DNA of 64,000 nucleotides, taken from Catenuloplanes atrovinosus (GTDB taxonomy: Bacteria; Actinomycetota; Actinomycetes; Mycobacteriales; Micromonosporaceae). The DNA lies in assembly GCF_031458235.1 (NCBI RefSeq), contig NZ_JAVDYB010000001.1:2687001-2751000 (forward strand), given 5' to 3'. The notes below the pieces were generated by a model. The model ran no database searches. It saw only the letters and a list, made by a program, of their open reading frames with translations, and was not told the origin of the DNA. Below, in pieces: positions 43,328 through 52,381 of the stretch. How positions within the stretch are numbered: the first letter of the stretch is position 1; the number at the start of each line of letters is the position of its first letter. A program made the translations under genes and the position numbers.

Positions 43328-44899
43328 ATGGAAGGCATCGTGGACACGGTCGTGCTGATCGTGATCGCCGTGACCGGGGCCGCGCTGGCCCGCCGGCTCG
43401 GATTCGTCGCACCGCTGGTGTTGCTGGTGGCGGGCCTCGGCCTGTCGTTCGTGCCGGGCCTGCCGGTGGTGCACCTGGAGCCGGAGCTGGTGCTGGTCGG
43501 CATCCTGCCGCCGCTGCTCTACGTGGCCGCGTTGCAGACCTCGGTCCCGGCCTTCCGCCGGGCGCTGCGGCCGATCATGCTGCTCGCCGTCGGCCTGGTC
43601 ATCTTCACGGCGCTGATCACCGGTGTGCTGCTGCATCTGCTGCTGCCGGAGGTACCGCTGGCCGCCTGTGTCGCGCTCGGTGCCGTGGTCGCGCCGCCGG
43701 ACGCGGTGTCCGCGACCGCGATCGCCCGCCGGATCGGCCTGCCCCGCCGGATCATCACGTTGCTCGAGGGCGAGAGCCTGCTCAACGACGCGACCGCGCT
43801 GGTCCTGGTGCGCATCGCCGGTGCCGCGCTGACCGGGACCGCGGTCGGCTTCTGGGAGATCGGCCGGGACGTGGTGGTGATCGCCGGTGGCGGCCTGGCG
43901 CTCGGCTTCGTGGCCGCGATCCTGGCCGCCTGGCTGCACCGGCGGATCGAGGACCCGATGCTGGACGACGCGCTGTCGCTGCTCACGCCGTTCGTCGTGG
44001 TGGTGGTCGCGGAGACGCTGCACACCTCCAGCGTGGTCGCGGTCGTGGTGGCCGGCCTCTATCTGGGCCACCGCATCCCGGAACTGCTGTCGCCGACCTC
44101 CCGGCTGCAGATGGAGGCGGTCTGGCGTCTGGTCAACTTCCTGCTCGAAGGCGTGGTGTTCCTGCTGGTCGGCCTGCAACTGCGGGACCTGGTCGCCGAC
44201 CTGGAGACCGGCCTGGTCACCACGGTGCAGGCGACCGCGCTGGTGCTCGGCGCGATCGTGGTGCTCCGGTTCATCTGGATGTACCCGGCGACGTACCTGG
44301 TGCGGCTGATCCCGCGGATCCGCGACCGGGAGGAACGCCCGCCGGCCGGCCAGCCGACCGTGGTCGCCTGGGCCGGCATGCGCGGCGTGGTCACGCTGGC
44401 CGCCGTGCTGACGCTCCCGGCGTCCGACGAGGTGCCCGGCGGCTACCCGCGGGATCTGTTCGTCTTCGTGGCCTTCGCGATCATCGTGCTGACCCTGCTG
44501 ATCCAGGGCACCACGCTGCCGTGGCTGGCGAACCGCCTGGGCGTACGCGAGGACACCGGCACCGCGGACGCGCTGGCCGAGGCCGCCGTGCAGACCCGGG
44601 CCACCCGCGCCGCCCTGGACGCGCTGGAGCGGCAGGCCGGCGACGCGCCCGCCTCGGTGGTGGACCGGCTCCGCGCGATGGCCGAGCACCGCGACCACGG
44701 CGCGTGGGAGCGGCTGGGCCGGCAGGACCGCGAGACGCCGTCCGCGGCGTACCGCCGGCTCCGGCGCGACATGATCGCGGCGGAACGGGAGGTGTTCCGG
44801 ACCGCCCGCGACGAGGGCCGGATCCCGGACGAGGTGCTCACCCGCGCCCAGCGCGACCTGGACCTGGAGGAGTCCCAGCTGCACCGGGCCGAGGACTGA
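43328..44899 (+). CDS. Na+/H+ antiporter, CPA1 (NhaP) family
   Basis: This is a 523-residue protein with about twelve membrane segments to residue ~410 and a charged cytoplasmic tail of ~110 residues. The ion-site motif VVAPPDAVSATAIARRIGLP and the family signature LLEGESLLNDATALVL are intact. It exchanges Na+ (or K+) for H+ at the membrane and supports pH and salt homeostasis. The ATG at 43328 begins directly with the first hydrophobic segment. Longer upstream frames run through the peptidase relic and are not supported. It is a single gene. Confidence 0.92.
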   Translation: MEGIVDTVVLIVIAVTGAALARRLGFVAPLVLLVAGLGLSFVPGLPVVHLEPELVLVGILPPLLYVAALQTSVPAFRRALRPIMLLAVGLVIFTALITGVLLHLLLPEVPLAACVALGAVVAPPDAVSATAIARRIGLPRRIITLLEGESLLNDATALVLVRIAGAALTGTAVGFWEIGRDVVVIAGGGLALGFVAAILAAWLHRRIEDPMLDDALSLLTPFVVVVVAETLHTSSVVAVVVAGLYLGHRIPELLSPTSRLQMEAVWRLVNFLLEGVVFLLVGLQLRDLVADLETGLVTTVQATALVLGAIVVLRFIWMYPATYLVRLIPRIRDREERPPAGQPTVVAWAGMRGVVTLAAVLTLPASDEVPGGYPRDLFVFVAFAIIVLTLLIQGTTLPWLANRLGVREDTGTADALAEAAVQTRATRAALDALERQAGDAPASVVDRLRAMAEHRDHGAWERLGRQDRETPSAAYRRLRRDMIAAEREVFRTARDEGRIPDEVLTRAQRDLDLEESQLHRAED

Positions 44900-44905
44900 C
44901 CCGGA

Positions 44906-45109
44906 TCAGGCCGGCCGGGTGTACCGCAACGCGCCACTCGGGCAGCGGGTCACGACCTCGGCCACCGCGTCCGCGTTGTCCGGGGCGATCCACATGCCGG
45001 AGCCGGCACGCTGGTGCTGCCGGGCGAGGGCCGGGAGCGGCAGGCAGTGCGGGGCTTCGACGGCCGGGCCGTCATCGGTGACGATCTCGATGTCCCGCGG
45101 CTCTGACAA
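44906..45109 (-). CDS. Divergent 4Fe-4S mono-cluster (Fer4_19/YjdI-like) protein, truncated
   Basis: This is a frame of 67 codons from TTG 45109. Its C-terminal half, MWIAPDNADAVAEVVTRCPS followed by GALRY, matches the end of YjdI-type 4Fe-4S domains (PWIxPDxA, then CPSGAL). The first Cys cluster normally preceding it is missing or replaced by EAPHCLPLPAL. The opening RDIEIVTDDGP resembles a CDGSH-associated segment. It is probably a deletion fragment rather than a working ferredoxin. Confidence 0.5.
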   Translation of the reverse strand: MSEPRDIEIVTDDGPAVEAPHCLPLPALARQHQRAGSGMWIAPDNADAVAEVVTRCPSGALRYTRPA

Positions 45110-45187
45110 CGAGGGTGACGCAAGGTACGGACGCCTGTCGCCACCCGCTGATCGGCGCGCCCGCCGGGTTGACCTCGTCGTGGGTAC

Positions 45188-45520
45188 ATGGTTCTCACTG
45201 GAGCGGTGGACACCGAGCGAAAGCGTGGCGTGGGCCGGGTACTGGCCCTGACAGTGACGACCGGCCTGATCGGTGCGTCGGCGGTGGTGCCGCCCGCGAC
45301 CGCCGGCCAGGGCTCCGGGCGGGCCGCCCCGCCGGCCTGGGGCGCGCGGCCGGCGATCCCGACGGCCGGATGTTCCGGCCCGCGACCCGGAACGCTCAGC
45401 CCGTCCGCCCCCGCCCACGTGCCGGGGGTGACCGCCCACCTCGAGCCGGGGGAGGGCCACCTGTCGATGATGGCCGGCGCCGTCGGCCGCATGCTCGACG
45501 AGCTCGGCACCGCCCGCTGA
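45188..45520 (+). pseudogene. Fused fragments: signal peptide plus alpha/beta hydrolase tail
   Basis: This frame of 110 codons has an N-terminal hydrophobic stretch (VGRVLALTVTTGLIGASAVV). At the end comes VPGVTAHLEPGEGHLS and MLDEL, the typical last segment of alpha/beta hydrolases with the catalytic His in GEGHLS. The body of the enzyme is missing. It reads as a deletion relic of one or two genes. Confidence 0.6.
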
Positions 45521-45578
45521 CCGGCACCATGGAACCGGCCGGCTCGGGCGGAGTGCCTGCCCGACCCGGCCGTCGCGG

Positions 45579-46349
45579 TCATGCGTTCTGAATCCAGCCG
45601 GTCGTCTGCACCGGGGGCTTGGGCGGCTCGACCGCGGTCAGGCCGCCGTCGACGGGGATGACGGTCGCGTTGACGTACGAGCCGCCGGGACCGGCGAGGA
45701 ACGCGATCACCTCGGCGACGTCCTGCGGCTGGCCGACGCGGCGCAGCGGGATGAGGTCGATGTACCGGTCCAGCCACATCGCCGGGGCGCTGGTGTAGGT
45801 CGGCCCGGGCGAGACCGCGTTGACCCGCACATTGGCCGGGCCGTACTCGGCGGCGAAGGCCCGGGTGATGGCGTTCACCGCCCCCTTGGTCGCGACGTAG
45901 ATCGCGTTGTTGTCGTCGCCGAGAACGGCCGACCCGCTACTGACGTTGATCACGCTGCCGCCGCCACGCTCGGCCATCTTCGGCGCCAGGGCGGCCGTCA
46001 GCAGGAAGATCGCGCGGACGTTGCTGTCGAACAGCGTGTTGTACTGCTCGGTGGTGAAGCTGGCGCTGGGACCGAAGGCACCGGCCCCGGCACTGTTCAC
46101 CAGGATGTCGACCTCGCCGGCCTCCTGGGCGAGCCGGCGCACGTCGTCCTCGCTGGTCAGGTCCGCGGCGACGAACCGGGCCGCGCCGCCGTCGGCCTTG
46201 ATCTTCTCGACCACCTCGGCCCCGCGCTCCGGGTTGCGCCCGGAGATCACCACGTGCGCGCCCCGCGCGGCCAGGGTGATGGCCGTCGCCCGCCCGATGC
46301 CGCTGGTGCCGCCGGTAACCAGGGCCGTCTTGCCGGTCAACTCGCTCAT
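45579..46349 (-). CDS. Short-chain dehydrogenase/reductase
   Basis: This is a 256-residue classical SDR. It has the cofactor motif GGTSGIGRATA, the structural NSAG, catalytic Ser in NVSSGSAV, YxxxK in IYVATKGAV and the tail VIPVDGGL. The ATG at 46349 is behind GGAGGAA. It is divergent from the TetR gene at 46480, with operator-like palindromes between the starts, so its expression is probably induced by the TetR ligand. Substrate unknown. Confidence 0.92.
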   Translation of the reverse strand: MSELTGKTALVTGGTSGIGRATAITLAARGAHVVISGRNPERGAEVVEKIKADGGAARFVAADLTSEDDVRRLAQEAGEVDILVNSAGAGAFGPSASFTTEQYNTLFDSNVRAIFLLTAALAPKMAERGGGSVINVSSGSAVLGDDNNAIYVATKGAVNAITRAFAAEYGPANVRVNAVSPGPTYTSAPAMWLDRYIDLIPLRRVGQPQDVAEVIAFLAGPGGSYVNATVIPVDGGLTAVEPPKPPVQTTGWIQNA

Positions 46350-46408
46350 GAACTTCCTCCGCTCTAGATGATGCTGCCGTAACCGCTTTGAGCAGGCCAT
46401 AATTCCGG

Positions 46409-46456
46409 ACCGATCGATCGGTGCAGAATTACGGTAGCACTTGTGGATCGATCGGT
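46409..46456. promoter_or_regulatory. TetR operator pair between SDR and TetR genes
   Basis: A perfect 14-bp palindrome ACCGATCGATCGGT lies at 46409-46422. A second, imperfect copy sharing GATCGATCGGT is at 46446-46456, 34 bp apart centre to centre. One site faces each divergent gene. Confidence 0.7.
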
Positions 46457-46479
46457 ACGCAATTGGTAAGCTCGATCAC

Positions 46480-47112
46480 GTGAACACCCGGAGGAACGCA
46501 CCCGTCGGCCGGCCCCGGGCCTTCGACGCCGACGAGGCTCTCGACCGGGCGATGCGGGTGTTCTGGCAGAACGGCTACGAGGGCGCGAGCCTGCCCGACC
46601 TGCTCGGGGCGATGGGCATCAGCCGCACGAGCATGTACGCGGCGTTCGGGAACAAGGAGGACCTGTTCCGGAAGGCGCTGGCGCGCTACGCCGACGGCCC
46701 GGCGTCGTACGGTGCCGAGGCGGTGGCCGCGCCGACCGCCCGCGAGGTGGCAACGGTCTTCCTGCACGGCGCGGTCCGCAGCGCGACCATGCCGGGTTAC
46801 CCGACCGGGTGCCTCAGTCTGCGGGCCTCCCTGATCGGCGGCGAGGACGGGCAGGTCATCCGGGACCTGCTGGCCGCGTGGCGCGACGAGACCAGCGCCA
46901 TGCTGCGGAAGCGTTTCCAGCGGGCCGTCGACGAGGGCGACCTGCCCGCGGGGACCGACCCGGCGCTACTGACCCGGTACGTCATGACGATCGGCAACGG
47001 CGTCGCGGTCCAGGCCGCCGCCGGCGCCCCGCGTGACGAACTCCAGCTGATCGCCGACGCCGTCCTGCGGAGCTGGCCGCCCGTGCTCGCCCGGCCGCAC
47101 GGGGAAAGCTGA
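46480..47112 (+). CDS. TetR family regulator
   Basis: This is a 210-residue TetR protein. The HTH is at about residues 10-60 (ALDRAMRVFWQNGYEGASLP and GISRTSMYAAFGNKEDLFRK), resembling the AcuR/YxaF-like subgroup. GTG 46480 is chosen because the GRPRAFDADEAL start follows directly; the longer frame from TTG 46441 would run through the second operator. There is no clear ribosome site, so translation may be leaderless or weak. It controls itself and the SDR through the palindromes at 46409-46456 (inference). Confidence 0.88.
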   Translation: MNTRRNAPVGRPRAFDADEALDRAMRVFWQNGYEGASLPDLLGAMGISRTSMYAAFGNKEDLFRKALARYADGPASYGAEAVAAPTAREVATVFLHGAVRSATMPGYPTGCLSLRASLIGGEDGQVIRDLLAAWRDETSAMLRKRFQRAVDEGDLPAGTDPALLTRYVMTIGNGVAVQAAAGAPRDELQLIADAVLRSWPPVLARPHGES

Positions 47113-47142
47113 CCGGCGGACCGCACCGGGACGGCCGAGGGC

Positions 47143-47790
47143 TCAGTCATCGGTTCCGCCTTTCGGCGGTGGGGGCGCGCCGCCGGCGGCCAGGACGCCG
47201 GCCCGGCGCAGCACGTCGAGTTGCGCGGGGTTGTAGAGCGACGACACGGCGTCCAGAAAGGTCTGCTGGGTGACGTGCTCGCTCCCGGACAGATGCCCGG
47301 CCGGATCACGGAGCCACGGGTGGTCGAGCAGACTCCGGGAGACGATCGGTGCGAGTCGGTCGGCGAGGTCCTGCCGGGTCGCCTCGTCCGCATCCGGAGG
47401 CAGGGCGGCGATCTCCGCGCTGACCGGGTCGGTGCCCGCCTCGGCCAGGCGTCGCAGATCCTTCAGCGCGTCCTCGTCGAAGAACTGGGTGTAGGCGGGG
47501 AGGGGCGAGGCGCCGTCCCCGGAGCCGGCCGCGGGCTCGTCCGGCGCGCTGTCGCGCAGGAGGACGGCGATGCCGGAGCGGGCCTTGCTCAGCCGCTCGA
47601 CCTCCGCCGACAGAACGGCGTCGACCTCCCGCAGCACCTCCGGCGCGACATCGCCGTCCGGTCCGGCCGCGCCGATCTGGGACAACGGCACCCCGAGTTC
47701 CGCGAGGCGGCGGATGCGCAGCAGGTCGGAGAGATGCCGGACACCGTACTGCTTGTAGCCGCTTGAGACAGTCCCACCCCAGCCACAGGA
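47143..47790 (-). pseudogene. MerR-family regulator lacking its N-terminus
   Basis: About 210 codons remain, reading SSGYKQYGVRHLSDLLRIRR, LAELGVPLSQIG and a coiled-coil/helical C-domain to the stop at 47143. In an intact MerR this is preceded by the HTH and RFYE region, which is absent. Upstream the same strand continues, in another frame, with a GPP34-type sequence. The two unrelated genes are joined near 47775. Confidence 0.75.
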
Positions 47791-48025
47791 TGTCGTCGGC
47801 CGGAGGCCGGTCCGCGACCGCCTCCACCCGGATCGAGCCGGCCGGGCCGGGAACGGTGCGCACGTGCCCGCCGAGCCCCAGATCGGCGAGCAGCGCCCCG
47901 GCGAGCGCATGACTCAGCGCCCGCCCGCCGGTGATGGCCCCGGTCTCGGGACTCGGCCGGGACAGCAGCAACGGCAGATCCTCGGGGAGGTTCGGTGGCC
48001 CGGTCTCGCCGGAATGCTCGGCCAA
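47770..48025 (-). pseudogene. GPP34 (GOLPH3-like) gene, N-terminal part only
   Basis: From TTG 48025 behind AAAGGAG the reading is LAEHSGETGPPNLPEDLPLL, then ALSHALAGALLADLGLGGHV and PPADDILWLGWD. This matches the start of GPP34/Vps74 domain proteins, which actinomycetes often encode. After about 80 residues the frame leaves the family at the junction with the MerR fragment. A normal protein has about 210-230 residues. Confidence 0.75.
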
Positions 48026-48131
48026 CGCCGCTCCTTTCGGTGGAACTCGATGCGGGCAGGCCGCCAAGTCGAAGCCGTGTTCCGGGAACAGGGTCAAGTG
48101 GATCGGGGAGCGGATGGCGGGTGAGTGTCGT

Positions 48132-48734
48132 CTATGCCCCGCCGAGGACGCAGTCGACGGCCGTGTAGAGGGTTTCGGTCTCGGACCTGAGGATCGATTC
48201 GTCGGTGGGCAGGGCCCGTTCGATCGACAGTCCATCGAGGACGGCGGACAGGAACCGTACCCGGCTCGCCTGGTCCTCCTTGGGCAGGGCGCCCTCGTCG
48301 GCGAGAACCGTCAGCCAGTACTCGATGCGGCGCCGGCCCGCCTGATCCATGGCGCGATACGCGGCGCGTACGTCCTCGGTCGGGGCGGATGCGATGTAGG
48401 TCCGGTACGCCTTGGTCCACGTCTCGCGCGCCTGCTGCCCGGTGCCGGTCGGGGCGAGTGCCTGCCGGAGGCAGTTGACCAGCCGGTCCCGGGCCGGCAG
48501 TGACCGGTCGTGGATCTGTTCGTCGGGGAACAGGTGACCGTAGATCCGGGCGAGCACGGCGTCCTGGAGTGCGCGCTGGTTCGGGAAATGGAACCTGAGG
48601 GAGCCGGTGCTCACCCCGGCGCGTGCCGCGACCGCACGCACGCTCAGCTTCGCCGTCGCGTCCTCGGCGAGCATCGCCGCGGCCGCCGCGAGAACCCGTT
48701 CGCGCGAGCCGGTGCTGCCGTCCTTCTGTGCCAC
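48132..48734 (-). CDS. TetR family regulator
   Basis: This is a 200-residue TetR protein with HTH at about residues 10-56 (RVLAAAAAMLAEDATAKLSV, RAGVSTGSLRFHFPNQRALQ) and a TetR_C-type helical domain. GTG 48734 has GGAG at about 7 nt. A perfect palindrome (48752-48765) is 17 nt upstream, between this gene and the divergent CPBP protease gene. Ligand unknown. Confidence 0.9.
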   Translation of the reverse strand: MAQKDGSTGSRERVLAAAAAMLAEDATAKLSVRAVAARAGVSTGSLRFHFPNQRALQDAVLARIYGHLFPDEQIHDRSLPARDRLVNCLRQALAPTGTGQQARETWTKAYRTYIASAPTEDVRAAYRAMDQAGRRRIEYWLTVLADEGALPKEDQASRVRFLSAVLDGLSIERALPTDESILRSETETLYTAVDCVLGGA

Positions 48735-48751
48735 GGACCACTCCTATTACA

Positions 48752-48765
48752 GCGTACTAGTACGC
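48752..48765. promoter_or_regulatory. TetR operator upstream of CPBP protease
   Basis: A perfect 14-bp palindrome GCGTACTAGTACGC lies between the divergent TetR (48734) and CPBP (48864) genes, in the expected promoter zone. Confidence 0.7.
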
Positions 48766-48863
48766 CGTGCTAGCTTCGCACGGGCGCAGCTCGTCAGTGA
48801 CGCGGCGGCGTTCTCGCCTATCGCGGCCGAGCCGGGAACCCAACCACACCCACAGAGGAAATC

Positions 48864-49829
48864 ATGACCACGATGATCGAGCCGAACTGGCTGCTCACCC
48901 CGGGTGAACCTCGCAACGGGCCGGCAGTCCCGGCCGGCGTGGAGTACCACCGGGTGCTCGCCGGCGAGAAACGCCGGATCGGCCGGGGCATCCTCGCGAT
49001 CGTTCTCCTGCTGGCCGGACTCGTCGTCTTCCCGACCGCCATCGGCGGGGCGGCTGCGCTCATCGACCAGCGGATGGGCCGGACCCCGCCGATTCTGGGC
49101 GGCACCGACTACACGCCCCTGTCCCACGCCAGCGCGATGATCGCCCTCGGCCTGCTCGTACCGTGGAGCATGCTCATCCAGCGGTGGCTCTACCGCGTGC
49201 CCGGTGCATCCCTGCACTCGGTGACGTCCCGGTTCCGCTTCGACCTGCTCGGCCGATCGCTCCTCGTCTTCGGTCCCGCGTGGCTGGTCGTCAACATCCT
49301 CGGCGCGCTCGCACCGGTCGAGGAGTCACCCTGGTCGCAGTACGACCTCATCGCCATCTTCCTCGCCACGATGCTCCTCACCCCGCTGCAGTCGGCGGGC
49401 GAGGAGTACGGCGTACGTGGGCTGATCTTCCGGGTCATCGGCAGCTGGACCCGCAACCCGCGGGCCGGGCTGGTCGCCGGGGTGGTGGGCTCGAGCGTGC
49501 TGTTCACCGCCGTTCACGGCGCGACGGACCCGTACCTCATCATCTGGTATTTCGTGCTCTGGACCGCGCTGGCCGTCATCACCTGGCGCACCGGCGGGCT
49601 GGAGATCGCGGTCATGCTCCACGCCGTCCTCAACACGTTCACCTTCGTCCTGGCCACCAGCCTGCGGGTGGACCTCGGTGCGGCGACGCAGGACCGCTCG
49701 GCCGGTGTCGGCTCCCCGTACCAGTTGGTCCCCGCCCTCGCGGTCATCGTCATCACCGCGATCGTCTGGTGGTGCACCCGGAGAACCGGCCCGGCCACGA
49801 CGTGCCGGGGAGCGGGTTACGACTCGTAA
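48864..49829 (+). CDS. CPBP family intramembrane protease
   Basis: This is a 321-residue membrane protein with about eight hydrophobic segments. The CPBP/Abi catalytic motifs are complete: EEYGVRG (EExxxR), the His in LFTAVHG and HAVLNT (HxxxN). Family members are Rce1-type glutamate proteases; in bacteria some act in bacteriocin self-immunity. The RBS GAGGAA precedes the ATG. It is divergent from and probably repressed by the TetR at 48132. Substrate unknown. Confidence 0.9.
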   Translation: MTTMIEPNWLLTPGEPRNGPAVPAGVEYHRVLAGEKRRIGRGILAIVLLLAGLVVFPTAIGGAAALIDQRMGRTPPILGGTDYTPLSHASAMIALGLLVPWSMLIQRWLYRVPGASLHSVTSRFRFDLLGRSLLVFGPAWLVVNILGALAPVEESPWSQYDLIAIFLATMLLTPLQSAGEEYGVRGLIFRVIGSWTRNPRAGLVAGVVGSSVLFTAVHGATDPYLIIWYFVLWTALAVITWRTGGLEIAVMLHAVLNTFTFVLATSLRVDLGAATQDRSAGVGSPYQLVPALAVIVITAIVWWCTRRTGPATTCRGAGYDS

Positions 49830-49855
49830 AAGCTCCTCACGCGATCTCGCGTTAG

Positions 49856-50520
49856 TCATTTGATCAAGCGTCGCCAGCGGCTCAGGGCGCAGCCGAGGCT
49901 GACGAAGGCCCCATGGAGGTCGAGGTGGCGTTCCCAGCGGATGGCCAAGGCGGCGGGACTGGTGGAGCAGGGCGATGCCCTACTCCACGACGTAGCGCAG
50001 CAGGCCAAGCCTTTGACGCGCTTGCGTCCACGCCGCGGAATGATCGGCTCGGTGCCGCGACGGCGGCACTGTGCCCTGAATCCCTTGCTGTCATAGCCCT
50101 TGTCGGCCAGCAGGGCTGGGAACCTGGACCGTGGCCGGCCCACCCGGCCGGGGACCGGCGGCCCGGAATCGAGGTGATGCTTGGAACCGGGCTTGCCGCG
50201 GTTGACCGGCGACGAACCTGTGCCGGCCCCCTTTTTTCGCGTCGAGGTGCCCGCCATCCCCGGGGCCGTGATGGACTTGCGGCCAGTTGACCGGCGAAGC
50301 GTCGCATATGAGTCTGCACCGGTACCGGACTTGGTGACGCACCCTCGATGTGCAAGTAACGCGGCGTTGCTGTGCGGGCCTGACCAGGTTCGTCCCTGGA
50401 GGGGCGGTGAAGGCGATCCACGGGCCGGCGCCGCATGACCTCGAGTTGATGACGAAGACCGCGGCGGAGGTCGAAGCGGCGGTACCACGCGGTCGCCGCG
50501 GCGGCCGGTCCGGTTGACGG
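49856..50520 (-). mobile_element. IS5-type transposase relic
   Basis: DDE transposase segments of the IS5/IS427 kind appear on the minus strand in several frames: a KKGAGTGSSPVNRGKPGSKHH part, then RPRSRFPALLADKGYDSKGF and RRRGTEPIIPRRG, then RWERHLDLHGAFVSLGCAL and SRWRRL at the end. Frameshifts and a deletion between SKHH and the second catalytic block make it inactive. No clear terminal inverted repeats were found. It follows the CPBP gene. Confidence 0.75.
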
Positions 50521-50605
50521 GTCGCCCCGGTCCGCACGCAATGCGTGGCTCGCCTGGCCGGTGAACGGGCCGCGAGCGCGGGGCGGCGGCCCTATCCTGA
50601 AGGTG

Positions 50606-51430
50606 ATGATCTCGGCACTCTCCGCCGCGCTGTTCCGGTGGCGCCGGTGGATCCTGCTGGCGAGCGTGGCGCTGTCGGTCCCGCTCGGCGCGGCCACCCT
50701 GCGGCGGCCCGCGATGGGGGCCGTCCTGCTGGCGCTGATGATCCCGCCGCTCCTGGCCGCCCTCATCATCGCGAATGTGCTCAATCGGCGACAGAACCGG
50801 ACGCTGGACATCGTGACCGGCCCGCCGTCCTTCGGCACGCCGGTGCTCGGCTCCGGTCCGCTGTTCACCGCAGCCGGCGTGTTCCTCCTGGTGGCGTTCG
50901 CGGCCTGGCTCGGCCCGGCGATCGGTCAGGGCGAGGACCGCTGGACGCTGATCGCCGGGCTGAGTCTGCTGACCGCCGTCTGGCTGGGCGGCCTCCGGGG
51001 CGCGTGGAGCGGGTGCGGGGTGCGGCTGACCGCGCACGGCATCGACTACCGAGGGCCGGCGAGCACGCTCACCGTGCCGTGGGAGGCCCTCGACGCCGTC
51101 CACCCGGTGGAGTCGGTCGAGCGATTCGCCATCAGGCTGCGGTACGCCCGCCCCGACCTGATCCGCGCCACCGGCGTCGCGTTCGACCGGCGGACGATCC
51201 GGTTCGAGGGAGCGGACGCGCACTTCCTCGCCGCGGCGATCGACTGCTACGCCAGGAGAGCCATCGGACCACCGCCAGTCAGTAGCGAAATCGTCCACCG
51301 CATCCGACAGAACCGTCGAGGAAGCCGTCGCCGAACATCGTCGAGCGTGTTGCCCGCCCGCGCTGGACCGTCCACCTCAGGGCGGACGGGTCAGGGCGGG
51401 CGGTTATCGGCTCAGAGGGGCGGGTCGTAG
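50606..51430 (+). CDS. Membrane protein with PH-like cytoplasmic domain
   Basis: This is a 274-residue protein with four hydrophobic segments (about residues 12-30, 33-55, 80-100 and 105-125). A beta-rich segment GVRLTAHGIDYRGPASTLTV then WEALDAV follows, resembling bacterial PH (bPH) domains, and the tail is arginine-rich and low in complexity. The family is uncertain. Similar membrane-plus-PH proteins are common in actinomycetes, with unknown role. The start may also be GTG 50603. The 3' end overlaps the convergent gene at 51412 by 19 bp. Confidence 0.6.
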   Translation: MISALSAALFRWRRWILLASVALSVPLGAATLRRPAMGAVLLALMIPPLLAALIIANVLNRRQNRTLDIVTGPPSFGTPVLGSGPLFTAAGVFLLVAFAAWLGPAIGQGEDRWTLIAGLSLLTAVWLGGLRGAWSGCGVRLTAHGIDYRGPASTLTVPWEALDAVHPVESVERFAIRLRYARPDLIRATGVAFDRRTIRFEGADAHFLAAAIDCYARRAIGPPPVSSEIVHRIRQNRRGSRRRTSSSVLPARAGPSTSGRTGQGGRLSAQRGGS

Positions 51431-51855
51431 GCGAAGCAGCTAATGCCGGGTGCCGGCTTGTACGGCAGGACGCGGTAGTTGTAGTTGCGTGAGGTCTTCT
51501 GGTCGCCCGTGAGGTAGACCACCCGCGGCTTGCCCCAGCTATCGTTCTCGGCCCAGCGCTTCCACTCCCAGGCGCAGTAGTTGGCGCCGATGTAGTAGCC
51601 CTCCGCGTACGTCCACGTCGGAAAGTAGCTGTTGGTCCTCTGGTATTGCGGCAGGAGCTGGTCGTAGTCGCCGTGGGTGTAGACGCCGTCGAACAGGTGG
51701 ATGACCCCGAGGTCACCGGCACCCATGTTCAGGATGTAGTTGTTGCCGTTGGTGGCGTGCGCGGGACTGGCCGCGAGCGCAATGGCCGTGACCGCAGCAG
51801 CCGCTGCTGCGGCAGCCGCGCGCGCGATAACTCCTGCTCGGCTTGTGGATCGCAT
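51412..51855 (-). CDS. Small secreted protein, family unknown
   Basis: This is a 147-residue protein with a clear Sec signal peptide (residues 1-35, Ala-rich, cleavage near SPAHA). The mature ~112 residues are rich in Tyr, Trp and Asn (YAEGYYIGANYCAWEWKRWA) and contain two Cys, suggesting a compact disulfide-bonded extracellular domain. A GGAGG site lies 8-9 nt before the ATG. No family recognised. Confidence 0.75.
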   Translation of the reverse strand: MRSTSRAGVIARAAAAAAAAAVTAIALAASPAHATNGNNYILNMGAGDLGVIHLFDGVYTHGDYDQLLPQYQRTNSYFPTWTYAEGYYIGANYCAWEWKRWAENDSWGKPRVVYLTGDQKTSRNYNYRVLPYKPAPGISCFAYDPPL

Positions 51856-52381
51856 GATCTGTGCCTCCTGCGGTGAGTGGATAACTGGCGTTCAATCCCC
51901 GGCGCCGAGCCGAACATGGCGTTCGAGCCGGCGTAGGTCACGTGGGTGGTGGCCGTACGCGTTGGCGCCGCGCACGCGACCGGTCTCGTGCCGGCCGTGG
52001 CGAGTACGGCCGCCCAAGGCCACGCTCACCCGTCGTAATGCCGATCCGGCGCCCGTCATCGCAACGGACAGCAGGAGCCAACCACGCGGGCCGGCTGTCC
52101 GGCCATGTCCGGGTACGTGTTCGTACTGATCGGAACGTGCCCGAACAGGACGAACGCCTCGTGCCACCGGCTCAGGGCGCTTCGGGCACCCTCGCCGCAC
52201 CGCTCAACAGCCGGATGTGGGAGGCCGCCAATCGCTGCTGCGTGGCCACTTGACCTCGGAGGGTGACATCTGCGCGGAGGGGTGCCTTGCGTAACGCCGC
52301 GAATCCGTGTGACCGTGCGCTAGATTGCGGCTGCTAGCGTGCGTGCTCGCAGGTCAAAACAAGGGAGCGCGGAGGCGGGCG
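51856..52381 (+). other. Long gene-free stretch before the EspC-like operon
   Basis: I see no supported gene on either strand in these 526 bp. A minus-strand open frame (51892-52200) has the arginine-heavy composition of an out-of-frame reading. The promoter of the operon starting at 52382 should lie near its right end. Confidence 0.5.

Noticed and set aside
49830-50560. Intact insertion sequence with terminal repeats
   Set aside because: Transposase is frameshifted and internally deleted, and no inverted ends were found.
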